This document shows positions 52,243 through 62,764 of a stretch of 64,000 nt of DNA, piece after piece. The stretch lies in NCBI GenBank assembly GCA_963822905.1, contig CAWGJF010000003.1:682001-746000 (forward strand). Direction: 5' to 3'. Position numbers and translations under genes: made by a program. Origin of the DNA: CAWGJF01 sp963822905. Its GTDB lineage: Bacteria > Bacteroidota > Ignavibacteria > Ignavibacteriales > Ignavibacteriaceae. The notes under the pieces are model-generated. The model ran no database searches and was not told the DNA's origin. It saw only the letters and a program-made list of their open reading frames with translations. Each line of letters opens with the position of its first letter. The stretch's first letter is position 1.

Positions 52243-53621
52243 ACAAACTGGTCTACATAGTTGATGATGAACAGGCGATTTCAAAACTTCTTTCTTTCTG
52301 GGTAAAAGATAAATGGGGTTATGATGTGGAAGTCTTTAGCAACGGTGAAGATATGTTGAAGAAATTAAATGCCAAACCTGATCTCATTTTACTTGATATA
52401 ATGTTACCCGGGTTAAATGGTGTTGAAACTTTAAAACGTGTCAAACAGGTTGACGAAAATCTTCCTGTAATAATGCTTTCTGCTCAGGGAAGTGTTGAGG
52501 TTGCAGTTGAATCTCTTCGATTTGGTGCATTTGATTATTTTCCAAAACCGATAGATCAGCAGAGATTGGAACTTGCAATAAAAAATGCAATCAGGAATTA
52601 TGATCTAACAAAAGAAATTCAAAACCTTCGGGAAAATGTTCGGAAAGAATATAGTTTTGATAATATCATCACCGCTGATGGAAAAATGCAGGATGTGTTC
52701 AAACTTGTTAGTAAAGTACTTGACAATGAAATTTCAGTACTGATTTATGGTGAAAGCGGAACAGGAAAAGAGCTTATTGCCCGTGCAATTCATTATAATG
52801 GCAAAAGAAAAGACAGACCATTTATCGTTGTAAATTGTGCATCCATTCCGAGGGAACTTCTTGAAAGTGAATTGTTTGGACATGAAAAAGGATCATTCAC
52901 CGGTGCGCATCAAAGAAAATTAGGAAAGTTTGAATTGGCAAAAGACGGAACAATTTTCCTTGATGAAATAGGCGAACTTGAAATGCTGCTGCAGGCTAAG
53001 TTATTAAGAGTAATCCAGCAAAAAGAATTTGAACGTGTTGGCGGTACTGAACTTATTAAAACAAATGTAAGAATAATTTCCGCAACTAACAGGGATTTGA
53101 AGGTAGCCGTTGAAGCTAAAGAATTCAGAGAAGATTTATACTATAGGTTAAACTCTTTCCCAATATCAATTCCGCCGTTAAGACAAAGAAGAGCTGATAT
53201 ACTTGTGCTTGCAGAACATTTCGTTGAAGAATTTAATTTGAAGATTGGAAAAAGTATTAAAGGATTTTCCAAGAAGTCCTTAAAAGCCATATATGAATAT
53301 GATTGGCCGGGAAACATTCGTGAAATGGAAAATACAATTGAACGATGCATGATCATATCAGATAAAGATGTGATAGATATAGACGAATTACCACAGCATC
53401 TTCGAAGCTCAGATCGATCTGGTCCAATTGATTTTAACGGGTCATTATTTTCGGACGATACAATTATTCCATTCGAAAAAATTAAGGAAGAGTCAATCAG
53501 GCATGCTTTAAAAGTAACTAAGGGTAATATTGTAGAAGCCGCAAAAAGATTGCAGCTAGGTCGTGCAACTATTTACAGATTAATGGAAAAATACAATATT
53601 GAGAACCGTTCTTATGAATAA
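52239..53621 (+). CDS. NtrC-family sigma54-dependent response regulator
   Basis: This 460-aa regulator has a receiver (phospho-acceptor Asp53 in LILLDIMLPGLNG), a AAA+ domain with Walker A GESGTGKE, GSFTGA loop and Walker B GTIFLDEIGE, and a Fis-type helix-turn-helix at the end (VEAAKRLQLGRATIYRLMEKY). It starts with TTG at 52239, overlapping the kinase stop, so the pair is translationally coupled and is the likely cognate output. It is followed 19 nt later by a STAS gene. Targets are unknown. The regulator at 32130-33500 is a different paralogue. Confidence 0.93.
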   Translation: MNKLVYIVDDEQAISKLLSFWVKDKWGYDVEVFSNGEDMLKKLNAKPDLILLDIMLPGLNGVETLKRVKQVDENLPVIMLSAQGSVEVAVESLRFGAFDYFPKPIDQQRLELAIKNAIRNYDLTKEIQNLRENVRKEYSFDNIITADGKMQDVFKLVSKVLDNEISVLIYGESGTGKELIARAIHYNGKRKDRPFIVVNCASIPRELLESELFGHEKGSFTGAHQRKLGKFELAKDGTIFLDEIGELEMLLQAKLLRVIQQKEFERVGGTELIKTNVRIISATNRDLKVAVEAKEFREDLYYRLNSFPISIPPLRQRRADILVLAEHFVEEFNLKIGKSIKGFSKKSLKAIYEYDWPGNIREMENTIERCMIISDKDVIDIDELPQHLRSSDRSGPIDFNGSLFSDDTIIPFEKIKEESIRHALKVTKGNIVEAAKRLQLGRATIYRLMEKYNIENRSYE

Positions 53622-53640
53622 AAAAATCAGGTAATAAAAA

Positions 53641-53979
53641 ATGGATTTTACAAAAGAAGTTATTAATAGTGTAAGTTTATTTAAAGTCAATATCTTACGC
53701 GCAACTATGAATGAAGCTGAGGAATTTAAGTTCACTTTATCCGAAGAAATTAACAATGGTGTAAAAAACCTTGTAGTTGATCTTTCGGAATGCGAATATA
53801 TCGATTCAACATTTCTCGGGACTCTCGTAGTTACTCTAAAAAAAGTAACGACTCAGGGTGGGGATTTAAGATTAATCGGGTTTAAACCCGCAGTTAGATC
53901 GATGTTTGAGCTTACACGGATGTATCGTGTTTTTGAGACTTTTGAAACGAAAGATGAAGCTATAAAAAGTTTTTCCTAA
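53641..53979 (+). CDS. STAS-domain anti-sigma factor antagonist-like protein
   Basis: This 112-aa protein is a single STAS domain like SpoIIAA/RsbV. The conserved phosphorylation-site region is LVVDLSECEYIDSTFLGTLV near residue 43, with the Ser/Thr in DSTFLG. Such proteins switch partners with an anti-sigma kinase. It lies between the NtrC-type regulator and a receiver-PP2C phosphatase gene, which may dephosphorylate it. An RsbW-like kinase is not seen in the window. Confidence 0.87.
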   Translation: MDFTKEVINSVSLFKVNILRATMNEAEEFKFTLSEEINNGVKNLVVDLSECEYIDSTFLGTLVVTLKKVTTQGGDLRLIGFKPAVRSMFELTRMYRVFETFETKDEAIKSFS

Positions 53980-54035
53980 TTAAATAATTTTAAATTTCTT
54001 GCTTAGAATGAGATCAGGTCAGGCAGAATATATTG

Positions 54036-55604
54036 ATGCAGAATGTTCAGAGTAAAACGGTTCTTGTAATTGACGATGATATTACAATCCGAAAATTAAT
54101 TTCCCACCATCTTCTTTCTAATAAATTCAAGGTGCTTTCAGCTGAAAAAGCTGAAGATGCATTCCAAATTTTAGACGAGAATTCCATCGACCTGGTTTTA
54201 TGTGATGTAACTCTTGGAAATATGGATGGGTTTACATTTTGCAAAACTGTTCGCGAAAATGAAAAACACAAATTAATTCCATTTGTTTTTGTAACTGCGA
54301 AAAGCTCATTAAGTGATAAATCAAAAGGAATGGAAGTTGGTGCAGATGATTTCATAACCAAACCTTTTGATGTTGATGAATTGCTTTTAAAAGTAAGATC
54401 TCTACTGAGAAGATCTGAGATATATAAAACATTCGGTGCAAGGAGAAATGTTGAAAATTCCTTTGCAGCTAAAACCCCATTAATTGTTTTAATTGATGAT
54501 GATGTTTCACTTTCAAAAATGTTTCAATATAATTTGAGAAAAGCAGGGTTTGAATGTCTTGTTGCAAATACTCCTATAGATGGGTTTGAATTGGTGAAAA
54601 ATACAATCCCCGATGTTATCATTTCTGATATTATGATGCCGGATGTTGATGGATTTGCACTTAGAAAATTAATCCTTAATGAGCCCACCATAAGATCGAT
54701 ACCATTTATATTCTTAACTGCAAAAGGAAGCGAAAGAGATATACTTGAAGGCTATGAGCTGGATATAACTGATTATGTTTTAAAAACAGCAGGTCCTAAA
54801 ATAATTGTTGCAAAAGTAACCGCAGTTATTAAAAGCATTGGAAAAGAAAGAGCAAAAGCAGTTCAGGAACTTCACCGTGCCTCAGATTCAATGAGGGTAA
54901 AAGTTGTTCCGGATTATATCCCACATTTTGACGGTTTTGAAATTAATCATTGGCATCAACCGTTTGGTGGAATTCCCGGCGGTGATTTTTTAGACTACTT
55001 TCAGATTGATGATAATCGACTTGCAATTATTCTTGGCGATGTTATGGGCAAAAAATGGGGTGCGTGGTTTTTTGCTCTTGCCTATGCAGGATATATTAGA
55101 AGTGCTATCAGAAGTGTGTTGCAGGCAAAAGATTCATTTTCACCGGGAAAAATTCTTGAGAAGGTAAATAAGGCTGTTTACCAGGATTCAAAAATTTCTG
55201 AAGTGTTCACGACCCTTTCGATTTTAATTCTGGATAAAGAAAAAAATGAAGCTTATTATTCAGGCGCTGGTGATTTGCCGTTGTTGTATAAAAATTATAC
55301 TGAAGGAAAATTGAGAAAAATTAGTTCGGATGGTTTGTTGCTAGGTTTTTCATCATCAACAAATTATTCGGATACTGTGTTATCCCTCTCTGCAGGTGAT
55401 ATTATTTTACTTTCAACTGATGGGATTATAGAATCAAGGGATGAAAAAGAACAATCATATGGATCATCCAGATATATCGAGTTCGTAAACTCGATGGACG
55501 AATCCAACCACCTGATTCAAAGGATCAAATCGGATTTTAATAACTTTACAGCGGGTAAATTTGAAGATGACATCAGTTTAATTTCAATAAAAGTAAATAA
55601 ATGA
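54036..55604 (+). CDS. Two-receiver response regulator with SpoIIE/PP2C phosphatase domain
   Basis: This 522-aa protein has two receiver domains and a C-terminal PP2C-type (SpoIIE) serine phosphatase. The first receiver (about 8-128) has its phospho-acceptor in LVLCDVTLGNMDG; the second (about 148-265) has VIISDIMMPDVDG, but its usual Lys is in the altered context DYVLKTAG. The phosphatase (about 290-522) has GGIPGGDFLDYFQI, AIILGDVMGKKWGAWFFALAY and LLSTDGIIESRDEKEQSYGS. The favoured start is ATG 54036; a TTG immediately before is also in frame. It likely regulates the adjacent STAS protein, as in partner-switching systems. Confidence 0.9.
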   Translation: MQNVQSKTVLVIDDDITIRKLISHHLLSNKFKVLSAEKAEDAFQILDENSIDLVLCDVTLGNMDGFTFCKTVRENEKHKLIPFVFVTAKSSLSDKSKGMEVGADDFITKPFDVDELLLKVRSLLRRSEIYKTFGARRNVENSFAAKTPLIVLIDDDVSLSKMFQYNLRKAGFECLVANTPIDGFELVKNTIPDVIISDIMMPDVDGFALRKLILNEPTIRSIPFIFLTAKGSERDILEGYELDITDYVLKTAGPKIIVAKVTAVIKSIGKERAKAVQELHRASDSMRVKVVPDYIPHFDGFEINHWHQPFGGIPGGDFLDYFQIDDNRLAIILGDVMGKKWGAWFFALAYAGYIRSAIRSVLQAKDSFSPGKILEKVNKAVYQDSKISEVFTTLSILILDKEKNEAYYSGAGDLPLLYKNYTEGKLRKISSDGLLLGFSSSTNYSDTVLSLSAGDIILLSTDGIIESRDEKEQSYGSSRYIEFVNSMDESNHLIQRIKSDFNNFTAGKFEDDISLISIKVNK

Positions 55605-55782
55605 TGTGTATTAATTTTTGTGCGAAATATTCAAAATTTTTAAGCTATTGAGAAAATATTAATTTTATAACTCATTGATAATGATAGTGTTATGGCTAAT
55701 CTCTTAAGTAATTTGACAATTAGAAGTTGAAAAGCTTATTTTTGCAATGTCTTAATTTTAAAAATTTAGTGGTGAGGTTGGT

Positions 55783-56061
55783 TTGAAAGGTGCTGTACTT
55801 AAAAAATCCGGTTTAATCCAGAAAGAAAATGATTTCCTTCAGTTATTTACAAATTATATTTTCGATCCGGTAAGATTTGGATTAGTTGGTTTTTCACTTG
55901 CTTTTACTCTACTTATAATTGTAAAAACATTCTCGTATTTGTTAAAGTATGATTTAATTTTTTCTGTTGATATAAATGATGTTAACTTATCATTATTTGG
56001 ATTTCTGATTGTATTTATGGTAAGGTTTTTGCAAAATTTTAAAGTAAAAAGAAAAGACTAA
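55783..56061 (+). CDS. Small membrane protein of unknown function
   Basis: This 92-aa protein starts with an inferred TTG at 55783 after a GGTGAGG ribosome-binding-like sequence. It has two hydrophobic stretches, FGLVGFSLAFTLLIIVKTFSYL (about 38-59) and LFGFLIVFMVRFL (about 73-86), and a basic C-terminal tail NFKVKRKD. I recognise no family. It lies alone between the PP2C gene and the convergent prfA gene, 1 nt from the latter's end. Confidence 0.5.
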   Translation: MKGAVLKKSGLIQKENDFLQLFTNYIFDPVRFGLVGFSLAFTLLIIVKTFSYLLKYDLIFSVDINDVNLSLFGFLIVFMVRFLQNFKVKRKD

Positions 56062-56062
56062 T

Positions 56063-57142
56063 TTAGAATTGTTCTGCTGCCTGAAGTTTTTCTGCTCTGT
56101 CTGCAATTTTTAGTTGTTCGATTAACTCGTCAAGCTGACCTTCCATAATTCCTGAAAGGTTATAAAGAGTCAAACCGATTCTATGATCTGTTACCCTGTT
56201 TTGAGGATAATTGTAAGTCCTGATTTTATCACTTCTATCTCCACTACCAACCATTATTTTTCTCTGAGCAGATATCTTATCATTTTGCTTCTTTAATTCC
56301 AGGTCATACAAACGAGCCTTTAAAACCTTCATAGCTTTATGCCGGTTCTTTAACTGTGATCTTTCATCCTGGCATTGAACAACAATTCCAGTTGGCAAAT
56401 GTGTTATCCTAACTGCAGTTTCAACTTTGTTAACATTCTGTCCGCCGGCTCCACCTGATCGGTAAATGTCAATCTTTAAATCACTTGAATCAATTTCAAT
56501 TTGAACATCTTCAGCTTCAGGAAGAACAGCAACCGAAGCTGCAGAAGTATGTATCCTGCCGCTGCCTTCAGTTTCAGGAACACGTTGCACGCGATGGACA
56601 CCGCTTTCAAATTTTAAATCTCCGAAAACATTATTCCCGCTAAGCATAAAAATCGCTTCTTTAATTCCTCCGATACCTGTGTCATTAATATCAATCAATT
56701 CGGTTTTCCAGTTTCTCTGTTCAGCAAATCGAGTATACATCCTGAGCAGATTACCCGCAAAGAGAGCTGCCTCATCTCCACCGGTTCCCGCCCGTATTTC
56801 CATAATTGCATTTTTATCATCATTCGGATCTTTGGGAAGAAGTATAATCTTTATATCTTCTTCAAGATTTTCTTTTGTTTGCTTTAATTGTTCAAGTTCA
56901 ACTTCCGCAAATTCGACAAGTTCATTGTCTCCACCGGATTCAATTATTTCTTTATTCCCGTTTATATTTTTTATAACATCAGCATATTTATAATAAACCT
57001 GAACGATTTCCTCAAGATCACTTCTTTCTTTAGTTAGGGATATCATCCTCTCCCTGTCATTCATTAAACCAGGCTCAGATAGCTGTTCCGTAATTAAATC
57101 GTACCTGTTTTTAATTTTCTCTAATTTTCCAAGTAAGTTCAT
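56063..57142 (-). CDS. prfA: Peptide chain release factor 1
   Basis: RF1 recognises UAA and UAG stop codons on the ribosome and triggers peptide release. The 359-aa length is standard. The GGQ catalytic motif is in RSGGAGGQNVNKVETAVRIT near residue 232, and the RF1-type anticodon-like tripeptide region is PETEGSGRIHTSAASVAVLP near 188. The N-terminal helical domain begins LLGKLEKIKNRYDLITEQLS. It is monocistronic on the minus strand, flanked by two small membrane-protein genes on the other strand. Confidence 0.97.
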   Translation of the reverse strand: MNLLGKLEKIKNRYDLITEQLSEPGLMNDRERMISLTKERSDLEEIVQVYYKYADVIKNINGNKEIIESGGDNELVEFAEVELEQLKQTKENLEEDIKIILLPKDPNDDKNAIMEIRAGTGGDEAALFAGNLLRMYTRFAEQRNWKTELIDINDTGIGGIKEAIFMLSGNNVFGDLKFESGVHRVQRVPETEGSGRIHTSAASVAVLPEAEDVQIEIDSSDLKIDIYRSGGAGGQNVNKVETAVRITHLPTGIVVQCQDERSQLKNRHKAMKVLKARLYDLELKKQNDKISAQRKIMVGSGDRSDKIRTYNYPQNRVTDHRIGLTLYNLSGIMEGQLDELIEQLKIADRAEKLQAAEQF

Positions 57143-57228
57143 TTATCTTTTGTATTTTTGAACGACAAATATACTGAAGAGACGTTTCAAATTCTAAGTT
57201 ATTTATATTCTTAATTGAGGCTTAAAAG

Positions 57229-57699
57229 ATGAATCAGCAGGAAAATATTTCAATTTTGCAAATTCATAAAATTATTAACACAATTTTTCAAACTTTACTT
57301 TTTGGACAAATTCTTTTTTTAGTGGTGGGGATTTTTCTTCGTCAAAGTGATAAAATAGAAAAGACGTCAGAAAATCTCGATTTTATTTTTTTAGTTATTG
57401 TTCCGCTTCTTGGAATGACTGTAATGTATTTTTCAAGACTTATTTTCAGAAAAAAGATGGAAACAATAAAACCAGATGTGGATAAAATGAATAGAATAGC
57501 TGGCTACAGAACTTCAAAAATTATTAGCTGGGCGATGGTAGAAGGTGTAAATATGTTTTCAATTGTAGCTTTTATCTTTACAGGAAATTATGTCTATGTG
57601 GCTGTTTCTGTTTTTTTGTTAGGATATTTTTTTATGATTCGCCCATCGAAGGAAAATTTTAAAGTTGAATGCAATCTTTCAGAAAGTGACTTTAAGTAG
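57229..57699 (+). CDS. Polytopic membrane protein of unknown function
   Basis: This 156-aa protein has four hydrophobic segments: about 13-38 (IINTIFQTLLFGQILFLVVG), 49-68 (FIFLVIVPLLGMTVMYFSRL), 97-118 (ISWAMVEGVNMFSIVAFIF) and 121-137 (YVYVAVSVFLLGYFFMI). Both ends are hydrophilic, and the C-terminus is acidic. It may be a small ancillary membrane protein; I recognise no family. It is 26 nt upstream of the ispH gene and could be co-transcribed with it. Confidence 0.6.
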   Translation: MNQQENISILQIHKIINTIFQTLLFGQILFLVVGIFLRQSDKIEKTSENLDFIFLVIVPLLGMTVMYFSRLIFRKKMETIKPDVDKMNRIAGYRTSKIISWAMVEGVNMFSIVAFIFTGNYVYVAVSVFLLGYFFMIRPSKENFKVECNLSESDFK

Positions 57700-57725
57700 G
57701 ATTAAAATAGATTTAATTTTCTTAT

Positions 57726-58790
57726 ATGAAGAATTTCGAAATACCTCAATTTTACAGAAGCAATTTTATTACAAGGATAAAAGAAGCACGCAAGCTTGAT
57801 GATCCCAGGAAGAAAGATTTTACTCCAACTAAACTGGAATTCGGTCCGGTTAATTTTTTTATAGCCCGCCATTTCGGATTTTGTTACGGCGTTGAAAACG
57901 CTATTGAAATTTCATATAGTACGATTAAAGAAAATCCCGGCAAAAGAATTTTTTTGTTGAGTGAAATGATTCACAATCCTGACGTGAATAGTGATTTGAT
58001 GAATAGGGGAGTGAAATTTGTGATGGATACTTCCGGCAGGCAGTTAATTGATTGGAATGAAATAAAATCGGATGATATTGTAATCATCCCTGCTTTTGGA
58101 ACAACACTTGAAACAGAAGCAATATTAAAAAAGAAAAATATTGATACTGTGAAATTCAATACAACATGCCCATTTGTCGAAAAAGTTTGGACCCGATCTG
58201 AACAAATCGGTCAAAAAGGTTTTACAATCGTAATTCATGGTAAACATTATCATGAAGAAACACGGGCAACTTTTTCCCACAGTGTTGTGAACACACCATC
58301 TATAATTGTTCGTGATTTTGAGGAAACAAAAATACTTTGCGATGTGATTCTTGGTAAAATTTCCTCAAAAGAATTCTATAGAATTTTTAATAAAAAATAT
58401 TCGGAAAATTTTGATATTGAAAAAGATTTACAGCAAGTCGGTGTTGTAAACCAGACAACAATGCTTGCAACTGAAACTCAGGAAATTGCTGATCTGTTAA
58501 AAGATGTTATGATAAAAAAGCATGGCGAACAGAATTTAAAAGAACATTTTGCTGATACACGTGATACACTCTGTTATGCAACAAATGACAACCAGGAAGC
58601 CACTTATGGATTGTTGAAACAGGAAGCTGATTTCGCAATTGTAGTTGGTGGTTATAACAGTTCAAATACCGGACACATCGTTGAGCTTTGCGAACAGAAG
58701 TTAAAAACTTTTTTTATTTCGGGTGCAGATAAAATTATTTCTGAAAAAGAAATAAAACATTATGATTTAAAAGAGGAAAAGAAGTTATAA
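57726..58790 (+). CDS. ispH: 4-hydroxy-3-methylbut-2-enyl diphosphate reductase IspH, frameshifted near the end
   Basis: IspH makes IPP and DMAPP in the last step of the MEP isoprenoid pathway, using a [4Fe-4S] cluster. The long form here (as in cyanobacteria) has cluster cysteines in ARHFGFCYGVENA near 55, FNTTCPFV near 145 and DTLCYATNDNQ near 281, and the substrate motif NSSNTGH near 316. The frame stops at 58790 after KEEKKL. One base later the natural C-terminus continues (VITKNYLPGKKT, then LTSGASCPDAIV), ending at 58969. Restoring one A to the run GAGGAAAAG near 58779 joins them. The lost tail includes the conserved TSGAS substrate-contact region, so a truncated enzyme should be inactive. 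Confidence 0.93.
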   Translation: MKNFEIPQFYRSNFITRIKEARKLDDPRKKDFTPTKLEFGPVNFFIARHFGFCYGVENAIEISYSTIKENPGKRIFLLSEMIHNPDVNSDLMNRGVKFVMDTSGRQLIDWNEIKSDDIVIIPAFGTTLETEAILKKKNIDTVKFNTTCPFVEKVWTRSEQIGQKGFTIVIHGKHYHEETRATFSHSVVNTPSIIVRDFEETKILCDVILGKISSKEFYRIFNKKYSENFDIEKDLQQVGVVNQTTMLATETQEIADLLKDVMIKKHGEQNLKEHFADTRDTLCYATNDNQEATYGLLKQEADFAIVVGGYNSSNTGHIVELCEQKLKTFFISGADKIISEKEIKHYDLKEEKKL

Positions 58791-58965
58791 CAAAAAATTA
58801 TCTACCAGGTAAAAAAACAATCAATATTATTTTAACAAGCGGGGCTTCCTGTCCTGATGCAATTGTTGACCAGGTTTTGCAAAAACTGCTTTCGTTTTTC
58901 CCTGATGCAAAATCTCAGGATAAAGTCCTAAAATCTGTTATGCAGAACCAGGATTTTTTAAGCGA

Positions 58966-59916
58966 TTAAAATTTGTTGATTCTTTTAACAGCTTCCTGAT
59001 ATTCCTTTAACAGCTTTTCAAAAAGATCTTTCACAGGCAAAATTTCATTTATCAAACCAACTCCCTGACCTGCTTCCATTTCACCTTCAATTTCATCACC
59101 CTCAAAAATACCCAATCGTTCCCGCTTGCTTCCTAAAAGTTCTTTCAACTTTTTTTCATCCCAGCCTTCAAGTTCAGCTTTAACTGCACGGTCAGCAAAA
59201 TCATTTTTCATCATCCTTACAAGTCCGATTCTTCTAAACGCAAGTGTTGTTCCGCCATCATCAGATTCAACAATTTTCTTTTTGTAATTTGGATGAGCAG
59301 ATGATTCTATTGTTGCTGCGAACCTTGTCCCGATTTGTACTCCGTCCGCGCCTAAAGAAAGTGCTGCTGCAATTCCTCTTCCGTCAGCGATTCCACCAGC
59401 AGCAATAACTGGAATATTTAATGCGTCAACTAGTTGTGGAATTAGTGCGAACGTTGTTGTCTGATCAGCCCCGTTGTGACCACCAGCTTCAACTCCTTCA
59501 CCAACCACAGCATCACATCCAACTGATTCAGCTTTTAAAGCAAATTTTACTGAAGGCACAACATGCACAACTTTAATGTTATTCTTTTTAAACTCTTCAA
59601 TAAATTTTCCCGGATGACCAGCAGAAGTAAAAACTATTTTAACTCCTTCCTCAATCACAATTTTTACTAGCTCTTCTGCGTCACTTCTTAATAGTGGAAT
59701 GTTTACCCCGAAAGGTTTATCCGTAGCTTTGAAACAATTTTTAATGTGTTCCCTTAAAAGTTCGGGTTTCATAGAACCGGAACCAATTAAACCTAATCCA
59801 CCATTATTTGAAACCGCTGAAGCAAGCTTCCAACCAGATACCCAAACCATTCCCGCCTGGATAATCGGGTATTTAATTTTAAATATCTCTGTAATTCTTG
59901 TTTGTAATAAATCCAT
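58966..59916 (-). CDS. Nitronate monooxygenase/FabK-like FMN enzyme
   Basis: This 316-aa protein (from ATG 59916) belongs to the 2-nitropropane dioxygenase/FabK TIM-barrel family. A TTG start at 59964 would add 16 residues, but the family usually begins at TRITEIFKIKYPIIQAGM. Characteristic segments are GGLGLIGSGSMKPELL near 38, the catalytic-region VGEGVEAGGHNGADQTTTF near 137 and the FMN-phosphate-binding IAAGGIADGRGIAAALSLGADGVQIG near 174 (quoted in part). It may detoxify nitronates or act as an enoyl-ACP reductase; the sequence does not decide. Its end overlaps the repaired ispH end by 4 nt. Confidence 0.85.
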   Translation of the reverse strand: MDLLQTRITEIFKIKYPIIQAGMVWVSGWKLASAVSNNGGLGLIGSGSMKPELLREHIKNCFKATDKPFGVNIPLLRSDAEELVKIVIEEGVKIVFTSAGHPGKFIEEFKKNNIKVVHVVPSVKFALKAESVGCDAVVGEGVEAGGHNGADQTTTFALIPQLVDALNIPVIAAGGIADGRGIAAALSLGADGVQIGTRFAATIESSAHPNYKKKIVESDDGGTTLAFRRIGLVRMMKNDFADRAVKAELEGWDEKKLKELLGSKRERLGIFEGDEIEGEMEAGQGVGLINEILPVKDLFEKLLKEYQEAVKRINKF

Positions 59917-60170
59917 TTTTTTGAATGTGAAATTTGGAAAATTTGACTTGCTGAATTTACACAAAGTTAAAATTACAATTTGATTTCAAAGTTTTGTTTC
60001 AAACTTACATTCCGGGAAAAATCTACAATAAGTAAATAATACAATTCAGCATCTCTTTTGGTTAGTTCGTGATCTTCAGCAGGCAATTTATTTGGGAATA
60101 AAAATCACTTTGGGTAACTTTGCTAATTCTTTTGAAGATTCTTTAATTATTTGTAGAAAGGTAATTTACG

Positions 60171-61313
60171 ATGTCTTTTTTGTTCACATCAGAATCAGTT
60201 TCCGAAGGTCACCCTGACAAAGTATGCGACGCAATATCCGATGGAATTCTTGATGCAATAATATCAAAAGATCCGAATGCAAGAGTTGCCTGTGAGACTT
60301 TTGTAACAACGGGTTTGGTTTTAGTCGGCGGTGAAATAACAACAGACGCTTACATAGAAGTTCCTGAAGTTGTAAGAGAAACAGTAAAGAATATTGGTTA
60401 CACAAAAGCTGATTACAAATTTGATTCTGAGTCCTGCTCAGTGCTTAATGCAATTCATTCCCAATCGTCTGATATTGCGATGGGAGTCGATACAGGCGGC
60501 GCAGGAGACCAGGGAATAATGTTCGGTTATGCTTGTGATCAGACTCCTGAACTGATGCCAATGCCGATTATGTATGCTCATAAGCTCGTTAAAAAACTTG
60601 CCGATATTCGTAAAGCTTCAAATGGAACTATGCCTTACCTGAGACCAGATTCGAAATCGCAGGTCACTGTTGAATATGATGAGAATAAAAATCCTGTTAG
60701 AGTTGATGCAGTTGTTATCTCCACTCAGCACGATGCAGATGCAGATCAGAAAAAAATTAAAGAAGATGCTATAGAACATGTTATCAAAAAAGTTATCCCT
60801 GCTGAACTCATAGATTCCAAAACAAAATATTTTGTTAATCCAACAGGAAGATTTGAAATAGGCGGACCGCATGGCGATAGTGGTTTAACAGGAAGAAAAA
60901 TTATTGTTGATACTTATGGTGGATGGGCACCTCATGGCGGTGGTGCATTTTCGGGAAAAGATCCATCTAAAGTTGACAGGAGCGCAACTTACGCAGCAAG
61001 ACACATTGCAAAAAATATTGTTGCTGCCGGACTTGCTAAAGAATGTTTGGTACAGGTTGCTTATGCAATCGGTGTTGCTGATCCCGTTTCGGTGTATGTT
61101 GATACAAAAGGAACAGGCGTTATACCTGATTCAAAAATATCAGAAATGATTAATAAGGAAGTGAACCTAACTCCCAAAGGAATAATTGAAAGATTAAAAC
61201 TCAGAAATCCTATATATCAAAAAACATCTGCATACGGGCATTTTGGGAGAAATGAGGAAGGATTTACCTGGGAAGAGTTAGACCTTGTTCCTGTCTTTAA
61301 GAAGTACGCATAG
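60171..61313 (+). CDS. metK: S-adenosylmethionine synthetase
   Basis: MetK joins methionine and ATP to make SAM, the methyl donor for the many methyltransferases in this window. The 380-aa length is normal. Signatures are EGHPDKVCDAISDGILDA near residue 12, the ATP-binding GAGDQGIMFGYA near 110 and the P-loop-like GGGAFSGKDPSKVDRSAT near 258. The ATG is preceded by GAAAGGT. The ahcY gene follows 85 nt later on the same strand, which suggests a SAM-cycle operon. No SAM riboswitch was recognised upstream. Confidence 0.97.
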   Translation: MSFLFTSESVSEGHPDKVCDAISDGILDAIISKDPNARVACETFVTTGLVLVGGEITTDAYIEVPEVVRETVKNIGYTKADYKFDSESCSVLNAIHSQSSDIAMGVDTGGAGDQGIMFGYACDQTPELMPMPIMYAHKLVKKLADIRKASNGTMPYLRPDSKSQVTVEYDENKNPVRVDAVVISTQHDADADQKKIKEDAIEHVIKKVIPAELIDSKTKYFVNPTGRFEIGGPHGDSGLTGRKIIVDTYGGWAPHGGGAFSGKDPSKVDRSATYAARHIAKNIVAAGLAKECLVQVAYAIGVADPVSVYVDTKGTGVIPDSKISEMINKEVNLTPKGIIERLKLRNPIYQKTSAYGHFGRNEEGFTWEELDLVPVFKKYA

Positions 61314-61398
61314 TTTTTTATATTCCCTTATCCGAACTTAAAATTATCTCTGTTGTTTTCAGGGAATGAAATGTTTATAAAAAAAATGAGGTAAAAAA

Positions 61399-62724
<1,326 letters not shown>

Positions 62725-62733
62725 TCTACTTAA

Positions 62734-62761
62734 GTAGAGACGCATTGCGATGCGTCTCTAC
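62734..62761 (+). repeat. Perfect 28-nt palindromic hairpin after ahcY
   Basis: GTAGAGACGCAT (62734-62745), loop TGCG, then ATGCGTCTCTAC (62750-62761) forms a 12-bp perfect stem with a 4-nt loop. It lies 10 nt after the ahcY stop and 4 nt before the stop of the convergent epimerase gene. It could serve as a bidirectional terminator, though the following T run is weak. The GTAGAGACGC-type palindrome resembles interspersed repeats common in cyanobacteria and some Bacteroidota genomes. Confidence 0.75.
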
Positions 62762-62764
62762 AAT

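Noticed and set aside
60000..60170. SAM riboswitch upstream of metK
   Set aside because: No recognisable SAM-I, SAM-II or SAM/SAH core helices or terminator were found by eye; only AT-rich spacer with a ribosome binding site.
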